In this document: piece after piece, positions 24,328-32,986 of the stretch | Position numbering within the stretch: position 1 is the stretch's first letter | How the letters are laid out: every line of letters starts with the position of its first letter | Source: a virus | Virus record (IMG/VR): IMGVR_UViG_3300021185_003145 | Coordinates: 1-64,000 of that record | DNA length: 64,000 bases | Direction: 5' to 3' (one strand) | Translations under genes and position numbers: made by a program | The notes under the pieces: model-generated | Told to the model about the DNA's origin: nothing | Database searches by the model: none | Seen by the model: the letters and a program-made list of their open reading frames with translations, nothing else

Positions 24328-25188
24328 CTAAATTGGATTTATTGGCTTTTGTCTTAACTTTATATTATTCATAACTCTTTTGTACATTTTTTGGTATGTA
24401 TCATCAAATCCTTCAACAGGTTCAAGTACACCATCTAATTCATATATTGGTGTTTTTTCTCTTGGTCCGCAAAATATGTCAATAATACCACCATTTGAGA
24501 ATATGTTTACTCTGTTGCCAAAAAAGTTAGTTGGATTATAATTACGAACTGGTAGCCACCACATTAAGTAATCTAACTCGTCTAATAAGTTCCACATAAA
24601 CTCTAAATGTGTTTTACTATTATTAATTTCTACTAACATTTGCGGTCTGCATCTTTTTATAGTTTCTTGACATCCTGTTAGTACTTCTTTCTCGTAACCT
24701 TCAACATCAATTTTTATAAAATCACAACGTCCAAAGTTTAAACTATCAATCCTAACCATTGGCTTTGCTTCGTACAAACCTCCTGGATTTGCTTCTAGTA
24801 CACTACACTCTCCGTAGTTGCCAGGAATGCTTGGATTAAACGAACTAATAAAACTGCTACCATTACGGTCACCAACAATGTTTCCGTATACTTGTACATT
24901 CTTACATTGATTCTGATCAATGTTTTTTATTAGTAAATTTCTATTAAACTCATTTGGCTCAAATGCGGCTACTTGACCTTTAAAAGCATGTTTGGCAAAC
25001 CATACAGTATGCAAACCAAGATTAGCACCAATGTCTAAAACAAAGTCTCCAGGTTGAACTACATGATTAAGTAATAAAAACTCATTTTCTGCATATTCGC
25101 CGTACAACTCTAAGCTCTTACCAATGATAATATCATTTGTAAAATAACTAAACAATCCGTGCTTACATAATTTAGTTTGTATTCCCAT
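24328..25188 (-). CDS. FkbM-family methyltransferase
   Basis: A 286-residue SAM-dependent methyltransferase. The SAM-binding motif FVLDIGANLGLHTVWF lies at about 50-65, followed by AAFEPN and the FkbM signature FIKIDVEGYEKEVLTG with PQMLVEIN. Such enzymes O-methylate sugars or lipids. Its neighbours are a cytidylyltransferase-cupin and another methyltransferase, so the likely job is modifying a surface glycan or virion sugar. It starts immediately after the upstream stop. Confidence 0.85.
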   Translation of the reverse strand: MGIQTKLCKHGLFSYFTNDIIIGKSLELYGEYAENEFLLLNHVVQPGDFVLDIGANLGLHTVWFAKHAFKGQVAAFEPNEFNRNLLIKNIDQNQCKNVQVYGNIVGDRNGSSFISSFNPSIPGNYGECSVLEANPGGLYEAKPMVRIDSLNFGRCDFIKIDVEGYEKEVLTGCQETIKRCRPQMLVEINNSKTHLEFMWNLLDELDYLMWWLPVRNYNPTNFFGNRVNIFSNGGIIDIFCGPREKTPIYELDGVLEPVEGFDDTYQKMYKRVMNNIKLRQKPINPI

Positions 25189-25946
25189 TAATCTCTTCGT
25201 TCAATATCGTCTTCTGTACATTGTGTACCAATTTGTACTTCAATTACTTTGCATGGCTCATTTGTTTGATTACTAGCCTGATGCCATACTTTTTTACTAA
25301 CTGTGTATGCACGATCGTGTGCAGTTAATGTAATAACATCTTGCACCTTGTTGTACTCCGTAGTCATCTGACACGATCCTTGTACTACATTCCAACGTTC
25401 ATCTCTATGTTGATGTAGTTGCATACTTAAACTTTTACCCGGTAATATCTCTAATTCTTTTACTTTATAATCATGTCCTTGGTCAATAGTTCTATACCAT
25501 CCCCAATCTCTGTAAACTCTGTCGCCGTTCCATTTTGCTAATAGTATTGAACTACTATTTTGCTTATCTTGGCCGCCAACTCCAAACTCAAAGGATAATT
25601 TTTCATCTTCCATTTTCATCTCCGGTATGTTTTCTGCAGTTCTATCACCGCCATTTGCAAATATAATTTCACTATCAGGCCAAGTTTCTCTAACTTGTTT
25701 AATGGCATCTATTGCAGAATTGTCCGAGTCGTCAAAAAGTACATAATCATCAACCATTCTCAAGTTTTGTATAATACCTACTCTATCAAGTATTGGCATA
25801 AACGGCTTGCCTTTCTTATTGGCTAACCACTCATCACTATTAATGCCTACTACTAGTTTGTCGCCAAGTTGCTTTGCTGACGTAAGGTATGACAAATGCC
25901 CAGAATGTAGTGGATCAAATCCACCTGTTACTAAAACAATCTTCAT
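25188..25946 (-). CDS. Cytidylyltransferase-cupin fusion
   Basis: A 252-residue two-domain protein. Residues 1-130 are a TagD/RfaE-type nucleotidyltransferase with GGFDPLHSGH (8-17), the HxGH motif, and VVGINSDEWL. Residues 145-252 are a cupin like the C-terminal domain of type II mannose-6-phosphate isomerase (LSMQLHQHRDERWNVVQG, WHQASN). It would activate a phospho-sugar or alcohol with CTP and perhaps isomerise a sugar. The fusion is unusual among bacteria. It precedes FkbM in one operon. Confidence 0.82.
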   Translation of the reverse strand: MKIVLVTGGFDPLHSGHLSYLTSAKQLGDKLVVGINSDEWLANKKGKPFMPILDRVGIIQNLRMVDDYVLFDDSDNSAIDAIKQVRETWPDSEIIFANGGDRTAENIPEMKMEDEKLSFEFGVGGQDKQNSSSILLAKWNGDRVYRDWGWYRTIDQGHDYKVKELEILPGKSLSMQLHQHRDERWNVVQGSCQMTTEYNKVQDVITLTAHDRAYTVSKKVWHQASNQTNEPCKVIEVQIGTQCTEDDIERRD

Positions 25947-25979
25947 TACTAATAGTTATCCTGTCTGTAGTTTATTCAT

Positions 25980-26001
25980 AAAAAAACTGGCTAAAGCCAG
26001 T
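25980..26001 (-). terminator. Intrinsic terminator after methyltransferase
   Basis: Stem ACTGGCT/AGCCAGT with a 2-base loop followed on the minus strand by seven T. It separates the 26006 gene from the cytidylyltransferase. Confidence 0.85.
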
Positions 26002-26005
26002 AATT

Positions 26006-26758
26006 CTAAATTTTGGAATAATCAATTAACGTACCGTCGATCCAGTACAATAGCAAATTCTTGTTAGTTAAATATCCATATCTGTTTAGTTGTTTTTTGC
26101 ATGATTCAGGTAACAATTCATCATACTCGTATAGTGTTTTATCCCCGTAATTGTATAGTTCTTCTGAATCTTTGTATACTAGTGCATTAATAACATTTGA
26201 ATTTGGTTGTTTAATAAAGTAACCTTCGTTACAATTAAAACCACTTAATACTAACATATGTATAAGATCAACAATAGTAATACTATTAGTTGCCTGCGAA
26301 TACACTCTGTAATCAGGTTCCCCATAAAAAGTGTTTATAGTAGTTGGAAACGTTAAACACAACATACCACCTAAGTTGGTACATTTATTCATCTTGTGCA
26401 AGAAACCTAACGGATCTATTGCTTCATGTAAAACACTATGAGCCCAAACTACATCAAATGTGTCTTTTGGTTCATAGTTGTATATGTCTTCATTAATAAA
26501 AGTTATACGTTCGTGTTTATATTCTTCTTTAAAATCATTCTTAATGTCAATAGCAGTTACGTTAATATCTAAAGATACCGGTGCGTCTTCATCACCATCA
26601 TCAACTTCTGCCCACCAGTAACTGTCAGATCCTTGTCCGCAACCTACATCAAGTACATTATCAATACTTTCCATCATTGTTGGATATTGTCTTAGTAGTT
26701 CAAGAAATCCGTAACTGTGTAGTCTACTATTTGCCGGGTTACTTAGTAAAAAATCCAT
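26006..26758 (-). CDS. Class I SAM methyltransferase
   Basis: A 250-residue methyltransferase with motif I NVLDVGCGQGSDSYWWA (about 37-53), VTAIDIK and post-II FDVVWAHSVLHE. The C-terminal third has no partner motif. It probably belongs with the surface-sugar genes downstream (cytidylyltransferase-cupin, FkbM), though a terminator lies between. The methyl acceptor is unknown. Confidence 0.82.
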   Translation of the reverse strand: MDFLLSNPANSRLHSYGFLELLRQYPTMMESIDNVLDVGCGQGSDSYWWAEVDDGDEDAPVSLDINVTAIDIKNDFKEEYKHERITFINEDIYNYEPKDTFDVVWAHSVLHEAIDPLGFLHKMNKCTNLGGMLCLTFPTTINTFYGEPDYRVYSQATNSITIVDLIHMLVLSGFNCNEGYFIKQPNSNVINALVYKDSEELYNYGDKTLYEYDELLPESCKKQLNRYGYLTNKNLLLYWIDGTLIDYSKI

Positions 26759-27005
26759 CGTTTAACATACCTTTTAACAAATCTATGTGTAACTCTTCCA
26801 AACACACTTTAGCATTATTTACTTTATTTTTAAGTTGGTTGGGATGAATACGACTATGATTTTCTAAATCGTTAAAAAGTTGATCTAAAACAAACTTTTT
26901 TTGCTTCATTACACCAATACTTTTAAAGTTTACAATATGTGCATCAAAGTCTTTACAGAATGTTTTATATTCTCTTGTTAATTTATTAATATTATAATGT
27001 GACAT
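26739..27005 (-). CDS. Small helical protein after UvsY, unknown
   Basis: An 88-residue basic helical protein (LTREYKTFCKDFDAHIV, NQLKNKVNNAKVCLEELHID). It overlaps UvsY by 14 bases at its start and the methyltransferase at its end, so it is part of the recombination operon. No family recognised. Confidence 0.65.
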   Translation of the reverse strand: MSHYNINKLTREYKTFCKDFDAHIVNFKSIGVMKQKKFVLDQLFNDLENHSRIHPNQLKNKVNNAKVCLEELHIDLLKGMLNDGFFTK

Positions 27006-27447
27006 CTTCCATACCGGCTGTTCTTAGCCTAACAATATGGCCCATTTGCCATTGCTTTGCTTCCAAACCTTTCATAATACCAAGCCATCTGTTTCGTGCT
27101 AGTGCAACTTCATTGACTAGTGTTTCAAAGTCGATTACTTCATCTTCACCGTCAACATATTTTTCAGCATCACGACTTGATAATGCACGTTGATAGCCTT
27201 CCAAGTATTTCTGAAAGTGCTTACGTCTTATTTTTCTAAGTTGTATGTTAAGATAGTTAAGCACTGCTTCAATCTCTTGTAGTTGATTAAAACGGTGCTC
27301 TGTTATACCTGGCAAATCTCTTAGATGACGTTCTACACTTCCGTTGATGCCAGTTTCTTTTTTGGCTTCAGTTAACTCTTTTTCATAATATAAAATAAAG
27401 TCAGGAAGTGTAGATAAGTCTTTGGTTATTTTACCATACCAACTCAT
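26992..27447 (-). CDS. uvsY: Recombination mediator UvsY
   Basis: A 151-residue helical protein. It loads UvsX onto gp32-coated single strands. The C-terminal NRWLGIMKGLEAKQWQMGHIVRL matches the T4 segment with YWGILLDF and FAIKHIQDMR in layout, and its place two genes after UvsX supports the call. The core seen is RWLGIMKGLEAKQW. It overlaps the preceding small acidic gene by one base. Confidence 0.82.
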   Translation of the reverse strand: MSWYGKITKDLSTLPDFILYYEKELTEAKKETGINGSVERHLRDLPGITEHRFNQLQEIEAVLNYLNIQLRKIRRKHFQKYLEGYQRALSSRDAEKYVDGEDEVIDFETLVNEVALARNRWLGIMKGLEAKQWQMGHIVRLRTAGMEDVTL

Positions 27448-27686
27448 TAGTCGTCATCATATCCGTAGTCGTCGTCATCATAGACTTCTTCTTCTTCATC
27501 TTCACCTAATTGATCTGCTACTGCTTGTGCCATATTTTTATCGCAACCTTTTAGTGCATATAAAATATCATCACTTGCACCAGCATCAATTAGAATACTA
27601 ATTGAATGATCTGCGGCTGTTTGTCTTTCTTTTGCCGGAACATACTCTTTTATTGTGTTCCAGAACTCTGCAAACATTTCGTCCAT
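27447..27686 (-). CDS. Small acidic protein between UvsX and UvsY
   Basis: A 79-residue protein: a helical N-terminus (FAEFWNTIKEYVPAKERQTA) and a very acidic tail of Asp/Glu/Tyr (EEEEVYDDDDYGYDDD). Marine T4-like phages carry similar proteins at the same place. The tail resembles the acidic C-terminus of gp32-type proteins, so interaction with recombination proteins is plausible. Confidence 0.75.
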   Translation of the reverse strand: MDEMFAEFWNTIKEYVPAKERQTAADHSISILIDAGASDDILYALKGCDKNMAQAVADQLGEDEEEEVYDDDDYGYDDD

Positions 27687-27689
27687 TGC

Positions 27690-28787
27690 TTATCCTTCTG
27701 CTACTTCTTTTTCTGTATCAATAACATCAACAACTGGTTGATCAGTTGCTTCTTCTTCAGTACTTAGTGTATCACCACCAAGTGCAATATCTTCCATTAC
27801 TGTATCAAGTTTTTCACCAATCCAATTTTTACGGAATTCAATAATAACTTCACCAGTACGTTTGCTTGTGTATTCAAGTCTGTTACCACTTTTCTTTAGT
27901 AGTCCTGCTTTTTCAAAAATGTCAACAAGTCCACTATATGGATCCATACCTGTTTCATATGGAATTTCTACTTGTACACCTTCAAACGGTTTTGCATAAC
28001 GTGTTTTCATAACTTTACAAGCGGCTCTAATACCATGTACTTGCGAAGTCTTAACACCGTTTGCGTCAACTTTAAGTTTAAGTTTTTTCATTGCAACAAC
28101 AATACTTGATGCATATACAAAACCTTGTCCACCTGATATCTTATCATCAGGATCAAACATGTCTTGCGATTGATAAGTGTGGTTAGTTGCTACTAAACCT
28201 ACATTATAACTACCAAACATATTAACACAATTTGTTACTAGTGCTTTAAGTGCCTTAGCCTTACGACCCATATCACCTTTCATGTCACCTGCATCAAACT
28301 GATTGAGTTCAGTTGGTGTCATCATCATACCTAATGAGTCAATTACAAATAATACCTTAGGACGTTCACCGTCGGGCATTGCTTTATAATCTTTCATAAA
28401 AGTACTAACTGTTTTTGCTACATCATCTAACATTGCCATGTTAAGTTTAAGAAGTTTTTCATCACTTGTATCAACATTTAATGCTTGTAACCAACTTTCA
28501 TCAAGTGCATTCTCTGAGTCAATTAATACTACAAAGATACCTTGATCTTGTGCGGCTTTAATAATATTACCACTTGCTATATAACTTTTACCAGCACCAG
28601 ATTCTCCAGCAAATACTGTAACTTTACCTAAAGGAATTCCTTTGTGAAAGTCACCACTTACTAGATAGTTTAATGCATAGTTACCAGTGCTGATCCAATC
28701 TGTAGGGTCATTAAAACCAACAGACAGGCCATCAATACTTTTTGTTATATCTTTTCTAAATTTACTTACGTCGAATGGTCTTGCCAT
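27690..28787 (-). CDS. uvsX: Recombinase UvsX (RecA family)
   Basis: A 365-residue strand-exchange ATPase. Walker A GESGAGKS is at 61-68, Walker B is in VLFVIDSLGMM, and KISGGQGFVYASS and ATNHTY are RecA-type DNA-binding and allosteric loops. The C-terminus is acidic. It works with gp32, UvsY and UvsW in recombination-dependent replication. A GC-rich hairpin separates it from gp32. Confidence 0.95.
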   Translation of the reverse strand: MARPFDVSKFRKDITKSIDGLSVGFNDPTDWISTGNYALNYLVSGDFHKGIPLGKVTVFAGESGAGKSYIASGNIIKAAQDQGIFVVLIDSENALDESWLQALNVDTSDEKLLKLNMAMLDDVAKTVSTFMKDYKAMPDGERPKVLFVIDSLGMMMTPTELNQFDAGDMKGDMGRKAKALKALVTNCVNMFGSYNVGLVATNHTYQSQDMFDPDDKISGGQGFVYASSIVVAMKKLKLKVDANGVKTSQVHGIRAACKVMKTRYAKPFEGVQVEIPYETGMDPYSGLVDIFEKAGLLKKSGNRLEYTSKRTGEVIIEFRKNWIGEKLDTVMEDIALGGDTLSTEEEATDQPVVDVIDTEKEVAEG

Positions 28788-28811
28788 TTGTTTAATCTCC
28801 AGTCATTGAAA

Positions 28812-28834
28812 AGTAGGGGGCTGTAACCCCCCAC
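28812..28834 (-). terminator. GC-rich hairpin between gp32 and UvsX
   Basis: Stem AGTGGGGG/CCCCCTACT (one unpaired base possible) then TTTTC on the minus strand. Likely a partial terminator lowering UvsX relative to the abundant gp32. Confidence 0.75.
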
Positions 28835-28843
28835 TATATAGTT

Positions 28844-29875
28844 TTACTTGTTGCTTTGACGTGATCTGATCATTGCTAGAATGTCTTCAGCACGTTGATT
28901 TCCACCTTCTTCGGCTGCTGGTGCAGTTGCACCCATTTCTGCCGGAGTTGCAACTGGAGCCGGTTGCATAACAGTTTCAGCAACTGGTTGAGCGACCGGA
29001 GCAGGAGACGATTCTGCTACTGGTGCCACAGGTGCCGCTGTTGCAACTGGAGTAGGTGTTGGAGCATTTGAGCCTTCAGGTCTAGCCATTCCAGCAGGAC
29101 GATAGTATGATGCATACTTGTCCGGATCATATGCTTTTCCATCTACACTATCTTCAAACATTTGTTTAATAATAGCCAGTTCTGTTTCAGATGGTTTCTT
29201 TGGCAAGAAGTCATTCAAGTCAAACAATCCGTTTGTATCTACTGCTGACTGCTCTTCTTCAGTAATTGCAGTCTCTTTACGAGCCCAATTACTTGTTGAA
29301 TAGTCTGCATAGCCACCTTTTGATGTCTTTACAACACGGAAGTCTAAACCTTTTGAGTAATCAGTTGGCATTTCTTCCATATCCGGGTCCATTAAACTTG
29401 CTTTAATAATATTAAACAGTTGTGGTCCCATAATGAATCTACGAACTGGATTCTCAGGAGATGTTTCTTCTAATGGATTATCACGAACAAAACCTTGGAA
29501 TAAGTAAGATTTCTTTTTCCAGTATTTTCTACCCATATCTTCTAAAGAACTATCTTTAAACCATGGACGTACTTCTGCAAGAATTGGGCAAGAACCAGTT
29601 GGCTCCCACATTTCCATACATGGTACTTGTACTACTGTAGTTTTTGTTTCGTTATCACCTACAATACCTTGAAATGGTAAACGAATCATTGCTCGCTCTA
29701 CCCAAAAGAATGTATTGTTAGGATTAGAGTCTGGAAGGAAACGAATAGTGGCTGTTTCGCCTTCGTTAATATTCCAGTGTGGATAAATGGCGTTGTCGCC
29801 ATATGTATTGGAGTTACCGTTTGAACGGGTTTCTTGTGCTTGTAATTTTGCACGGATTTCTGCTAATGATGCCAT
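28844..29875 (-). CDS. 32: Single-stranded DNA-binding protein gp32
   Basis: A 343-residue protein. It has a basic N-terminus (MASLAEIRAKLQAQETRS) for cooperativity, the OB core with the zinc region around VPCMEMWEPTGSCP, then a long Ala/Pro/Val-rich linker (about 255-325) and a short tail. The linker (VATAAPVAPVAESSPAPVAQ, partial) is longer than in T4 gp32 (301 residues), as in marine relatives. It coats replicating DNA. A strong TTGACT-17-TATAAT promoter lies upstream. Confidence 0.9.
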   Translation of the reverse strand: MASLAEIRAKLQAQETRSNGNSNTYGDNAIYPHWNINEGETATIRFLPDSNPNNTFFWVERAMIRLPFQGIVGDNETKTTVVQVPCMEMWEPTGSCPILAEVRPWFKDSSLEDMGRKYWKKKSYLFQGFVRDNPLEETSPENPVRRFIMGPQLFNIIKASLMDPDMEEMPTDYSKGLDFRVVKTSKGGYADYSTSNWARKETAITEEEQSAVDTNGLFDLNDFLPKKPSETELAIIKQMFEDSVDGKAYDPDKYASYYRPAGMARPEGSNAPTPTPVATAAPVAPVAESSPAPVAQPVAETVMQPAPVATPAEMGATAPAAEEGGNQRAEDILAMIRSRQSNK

Positions 29876-30171
29876 AATAATTTGCCTCTTTCTGTTTAGC
29901 CATAATGGTTAGTTGTTGTTTTAATGCCTCGATAGCACATACAAGATCTACTTGTACTGCTAACAATTATATTTACCTTTGTAGTCAAAGTCAACCACTT
30001 TTTTTAAAATAAACATAATGTCTTGTTCTCTAAGCATGTACTTAATATAACATACTATATTAGTAAAGGTCAAGAGAAATCTGCATTTTTTTTGCATATA
30101 GTAGCGAATTATATACAAAAGGTAAGCAGACAACCTCTGACGCCTGTCGCTGTAACAGCGGTCCTAAGCGT
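29876..30171. other. Largest intergenic stretch: gp32 leader and promoters
   Basis: This 296-base gap holds the gp32 leader and its promoter, a weaker TTGACC-based promoter-like site (30045-30073), an inverted TGCA-A8-TGCA motif near 30083-30098, and a hairpin CGCTG/CAGCG (30148-30160) just after the 30172 gene. I see no open frame or tRNA. Confidence 0.6.
29966..29994 (-). promoter_or_regulatory. Strong sigma70 promoter for gp32-uvsX-uvsY
   Basis: TTGACT (29989-29994), 17-base spacer, perfect TATAAT (29966-29971), minus strand. Confidence 0.75.
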
Positions 30172-32577
30172 TTACTTTAATCCGGCTAAGCCGAGTATTC
30201 TATCTATTTCTGATTGGTAATCAATATCTTCATTTTTTACTGCAAGATCATCATCACCATCACCATCTAAATCTACCATAATCCAGTTTTCACCTTTTGG
30301 ATCTTGACTATCATGTTGACAATCTGTAGTTGGCTCGCCTAACATATCACCACACTCTTTACATTTTAGGCTACATGCTTCGTTAATACTTTCGTCCATT
30401 GGCTCTTCTGAATCTTCGTCTACTTTGTCTTCTTTTTTAGGAAGTTTATCTTTAATTAGACCTGCAATCTTCAGCATAGTTTCAAGTTCTTTATCACCTA
30501 GTGCGTTTTTCTGACTTTGTAAATCTGCTTCTGCTTTTTTAAGTGATTGTTCTAAATCTTCATCTACTTCTACTACTTTTTCATCCATTAGTCCAAGCTC
30601 GTCTAGCTCATCACTTATATACTGTACTGGATCTCCATCTCTGGCTTTCATAGTATCGTATGGCATATCTTCTGAATAGTAATCAAACAAATCCATATAC
30701 AAATCAGTATCGTATACTGACATTAAATCATTACTCATTTGCATCTTTTTAGTTTCTGCAGGATGTTTTTTAAGTATATTAATAACATTTTCTTTGTCAG
30801 TATTTCTGGCTACTACTTGTGGGTAATCAGTATCATCTTCACTAACTGAACCAGCGTCATAATCAACTGCTACCATTAGCCTTTTTATTAATTGTTCATC
30901 AATATCATAACGTTGAATATTTGCTAATACCCATCTTTGTATGATTGGTCTTGCATCTGCATTTGGATCTTCGTCGCTTAACTCTCCAAGATCGTCATAT
31001 AACTCATCATCACCTACAATGTTGCCTAATGCATTACTGGCATTTTGTGCATCTGCTCCAACTGGTAAAGGTTTTTGCATAAGTTTTTCTAATTCTTCTG
31101 CAGCCTCTTCTGTATCTGGAATTGCCCAAGTACCTTCAATTAGATTGTTAGCCCAACTTTCTAATTGATTGTCTTCAGTTTTTAATTTTTTCTTTGCTTT
31201 TGGTTCTGACATCTTAACGTTGCCTTTGAGATACTTTAGTGCAAGACCCATTGCCGCATTATATTGCTTGGCATTATCAGTATCAAGATCACCTAACGCA
31301 TTAGCAAGTTCACTATCTACAGCGTTTAACTCTAAATAGTCAATTATCTTCATAATTATGCTTCTATTTTTTTGATCTTTTTCCTGGCCACTGCTCTTAA
31401 CTATTTCAAGCTCTGCATTAAGTTCTGCTTGTGCTCCTGGATTATTTTGTACTTCAATAGCATCTGATGATTTTGCAAACTTCATTAAGTTATCTGCTCT
31501 GTTGGCAAGTTTTGCATCTTGCTCTTTTTCAAATTCATCATAATCCTTATCTGCTTGTGATACAGCCGGCTCTGCTTCTGCTACTGCTTCGTTATCATGT
31601 TTTTCATTCATTGCTTTAATTCCTTGGGCTAAACTTGGTAAAACAGAATCCACAATATTGTCTCTTTCAATGCGAATTAGTTTACTACGAATATCATCTA
31701 AGTCGGCTTGTTCAATAGTTGACTCTGTAGGCTCATATTGCTGTACATAAGTCTTATATCCTTTTGGACCTGATAATGTTTTTAAAGTTGCAACTAAACC
31801 AGTTGCACGTTGCTTTGCTTGTTCAATAATATTTTGTGCTTCATCTTGCTCTGCAAAATTATCTGCACGTTTAAATGCTTTTACAAACTTTTTAAGATCA
31901 ATAACTTCCTGATTCATTTCATGTATGTGTTGTCCAAGTTCATCTACTTGATTTCCACCATGATTAACATGTTGTGCCATTGCTCTTGCACCTGCTAAAA
32001 ATCTAAAAGGAAACTTTGTGCGTTCTTTTGCTGAATTTTCAATAAACAAACTGTGTATTTGTCTTGTTCTTGAACCACGTTTTTCTTCGTCTACTGGCTT
32101 AGAGTGCTTTATAACTAAACGTACTTCACCAATGTTTTGATAACTGGTTTTAAGACTTCCGTGTAGTTTGCTCTCGTTAACATCTTCAACTGTGTCACTT
32201 ACATCATTTGTTTTAATATAAGCATAATCTTTTTTATCTAATTGTTGCTTGCCGATATTTCTAACATCAAAACCCATTAAGTTTCTTTTTGCAAAATATC
32301 TTAATTCTTTTAAAAATGTGTACCAATCTTTTTTATCATCATAACGCATGTCTTCAGTGATGTTATTGTTGTAATATACAACTAGTGCATCTGGATCAAC
32401 AATGTTAACTGTAACACTTCCATATGTTTTTCCACTACCTGTATACTCAAGTGTAAAAATTCTACCTGCGTCTGGCTCGATAGTACTCTGTGCCTGTTCG
32501 TTTGCAATAGTTAACTTGTCAAACTTCTTGGCTAATATACTGCTTAAATCTGTCGCTATTTTATTGTGTATTTGCAT
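30172..32577 (-). CDS. Large virion-type protein with zinc ribbon and acidic segments
   Basis: An 801-residue protein, starting at ATG 32577 five bases after a late box. The N-terminal 220 residues are mixed alpha/beta (FTLEYTGSGKTYGSVTV is not a P-loop). The middle is helical and acidic. Near the C-terminus is a zinc-ribbon pattern (CSLKCKECG, then C and H in TTDCQH) and a calcium-loop-like DLDGDGDDD. It ends IDRILGLAGLK, a motif shared with gp22. Cyanophages carry comparable large proteins of unknown role; a head core or internal protein is my guess. Confidence 0.65.
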   Translation of the reverse strand: MQIHNKIATDLSSILAKKFDKLTIANEQAQSTIEPDAGRIFTLEYTGSGKTYGSVTVNIVDPDALVVYYNNNITEDMRYDDKKDWYTFLKELRYFAKRNLMGFDVRNIGKQQLDKKDYAYIKTNDVSDTVEDVNESKLHGSLKTSYQNIGEVRLVIKHSKPVDEEKRGSRTRQIHSLFIENSAKERTKFPFRFLAGARAMAQHVNHGGNQVDELGQHIHEMNQEVIDLKKFVKAFKRADNFAEQDEAQNIIEQAKQRATGLVATLKTLSGPKGYKTYVQQYEPTESTIEQADLDDIRSKLIRIERDNIVDSVLPSLAQGIKAMNEKHDNEAVAEAEPAVSQADKDYDEFEKEQDAKLANRADNLMKFAKSSDAIEVQNNPGAQAELNAELEIVKSSGQEKDQKNRSIIMKIIDYLELNAVDSELANALGDLDTDNAKQYNAAMGLALKYLKGNVKMSEPKAKKKLKTEDNQLESWANNLIEGTWAIPDTEEAAEELEKLMQKPLPVGADAQNASNALGNIVGDDELYDDLGELSDEDPNADARPIIQRWVLANIQRYDIDEQLIKRLMVAVDYDAGSVSEDDTDYPQVVARNTDKENVINILKKHPAETKKMQMSNDLMSVYDTDLYMDLFDYYSEDMPYDTMKARDGDPVQYISDELDELGLMDEKVVEVDEDLEQSLKKAEADLQSQKNALGDKELETMLKIAGLIKDKLPKKEDKVDEDSEEPMDESINEACSLKCKECGDMLGEPTTDCQHDSQDPKGENWIMVDLDGDGDDDLAVKNEDIDYQSEIDRILGLAGLK

Positions 32578-32581
32578 AAAG

Positions 32582-32977
32582 TTATTTATCCGAATTGTTG
32601 GTTCTTGCTTTAGTTAAAATAGCCAGATCTTGTTGTATGAGAACAGGAATTGGAGTACTATGTCCACCGTAACACGGATGACTGTACAACCATTCTTCAT
32701 GCAATCTGCACTCGTTTAACCTATTGTGTATCTTACACAACAGTCTGCCACTAGAATGCCAGTGTATCCACATTCTAGCAACATAGTTATTTAACGGTGT
32801 AATATTGTGTTCTCCTTTCCATTGCTGTACGTCTATCTGTTGCTTTCGCCAGTAAGACTTACTCCAAGGACAAACACTAACAATTGAAGCGAAATACTCA
32901 CTCCAATCTATATTACTTTCTTTTGCCGCCTTTTCCGCCACGTTTTGCCATTTTAAAACTCCTTGTTTGTTACACAA
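32582..32977 (-). CDS. Unknown protein after terminase, start uncertain
   Basis: Up to 131 residues rich in Trp, His and Cys (NIDWSEYFASIVSVCPWSKSYW, ARMWIHWHSSGRLLC, HPCYGGHSTPIP). The only upstream start is TTG at 32977; a GTG inside (VAEKAAKE) is an alternative. The best ribosome site in the region (AAGGAG) instead serves an ATG in another frame encoding 12 basic residues that ends early. Start or even frameshifting is therefore unresolved. No family recognised. Confidence 0.5.
   Translation of the reverse strand: MCNKQGVLKWQNVAEKAAKESNIDWSEYFASIVSVCPWSKSYWRKQQIDVQQWKGEHNITPLNNYVARMWIHWHSSGRLLCKIHNRLNECRLHEEWLYSHPCYGGHSTPIPVLIQQDLAILTKARTNNSDK
32583..32589 (-). promoter_or_regulatory. Late box ATAAATA five bases before ATG
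   Basis: Minus-strand GGATAAATA, then ACTTT, then ATG at 32577; a leaderless mRNA is predicted. Confidence 0.6.
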
Positions 32978-32978
32978 A

Positions 32979-32985
32979 TATTTAT
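32979..32985 (-). promoter_or_regulatory. Late promoter-like box ATAAATA
   Basis: GGATAAATA on the minus strand at the very end of gp17, just before the 32582-32977 gene. Confidence 0.55.
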
Positions 32986-32986
32986 C

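Noticed and set aside
29876-30171. Possible tRNA or small RNA in the largest gap
   Set aside because: A CGCTG/CAGCG hairpin is present but no cloverleaf, anticodon arm or CCA end can be drawn.
30310-32520. GSGKT in the 801-residue protein as a P-loop
   Set aside because: The preceding residues do not form a Walker strand and no Walker B follows; the surrounding segment is beta-rich.
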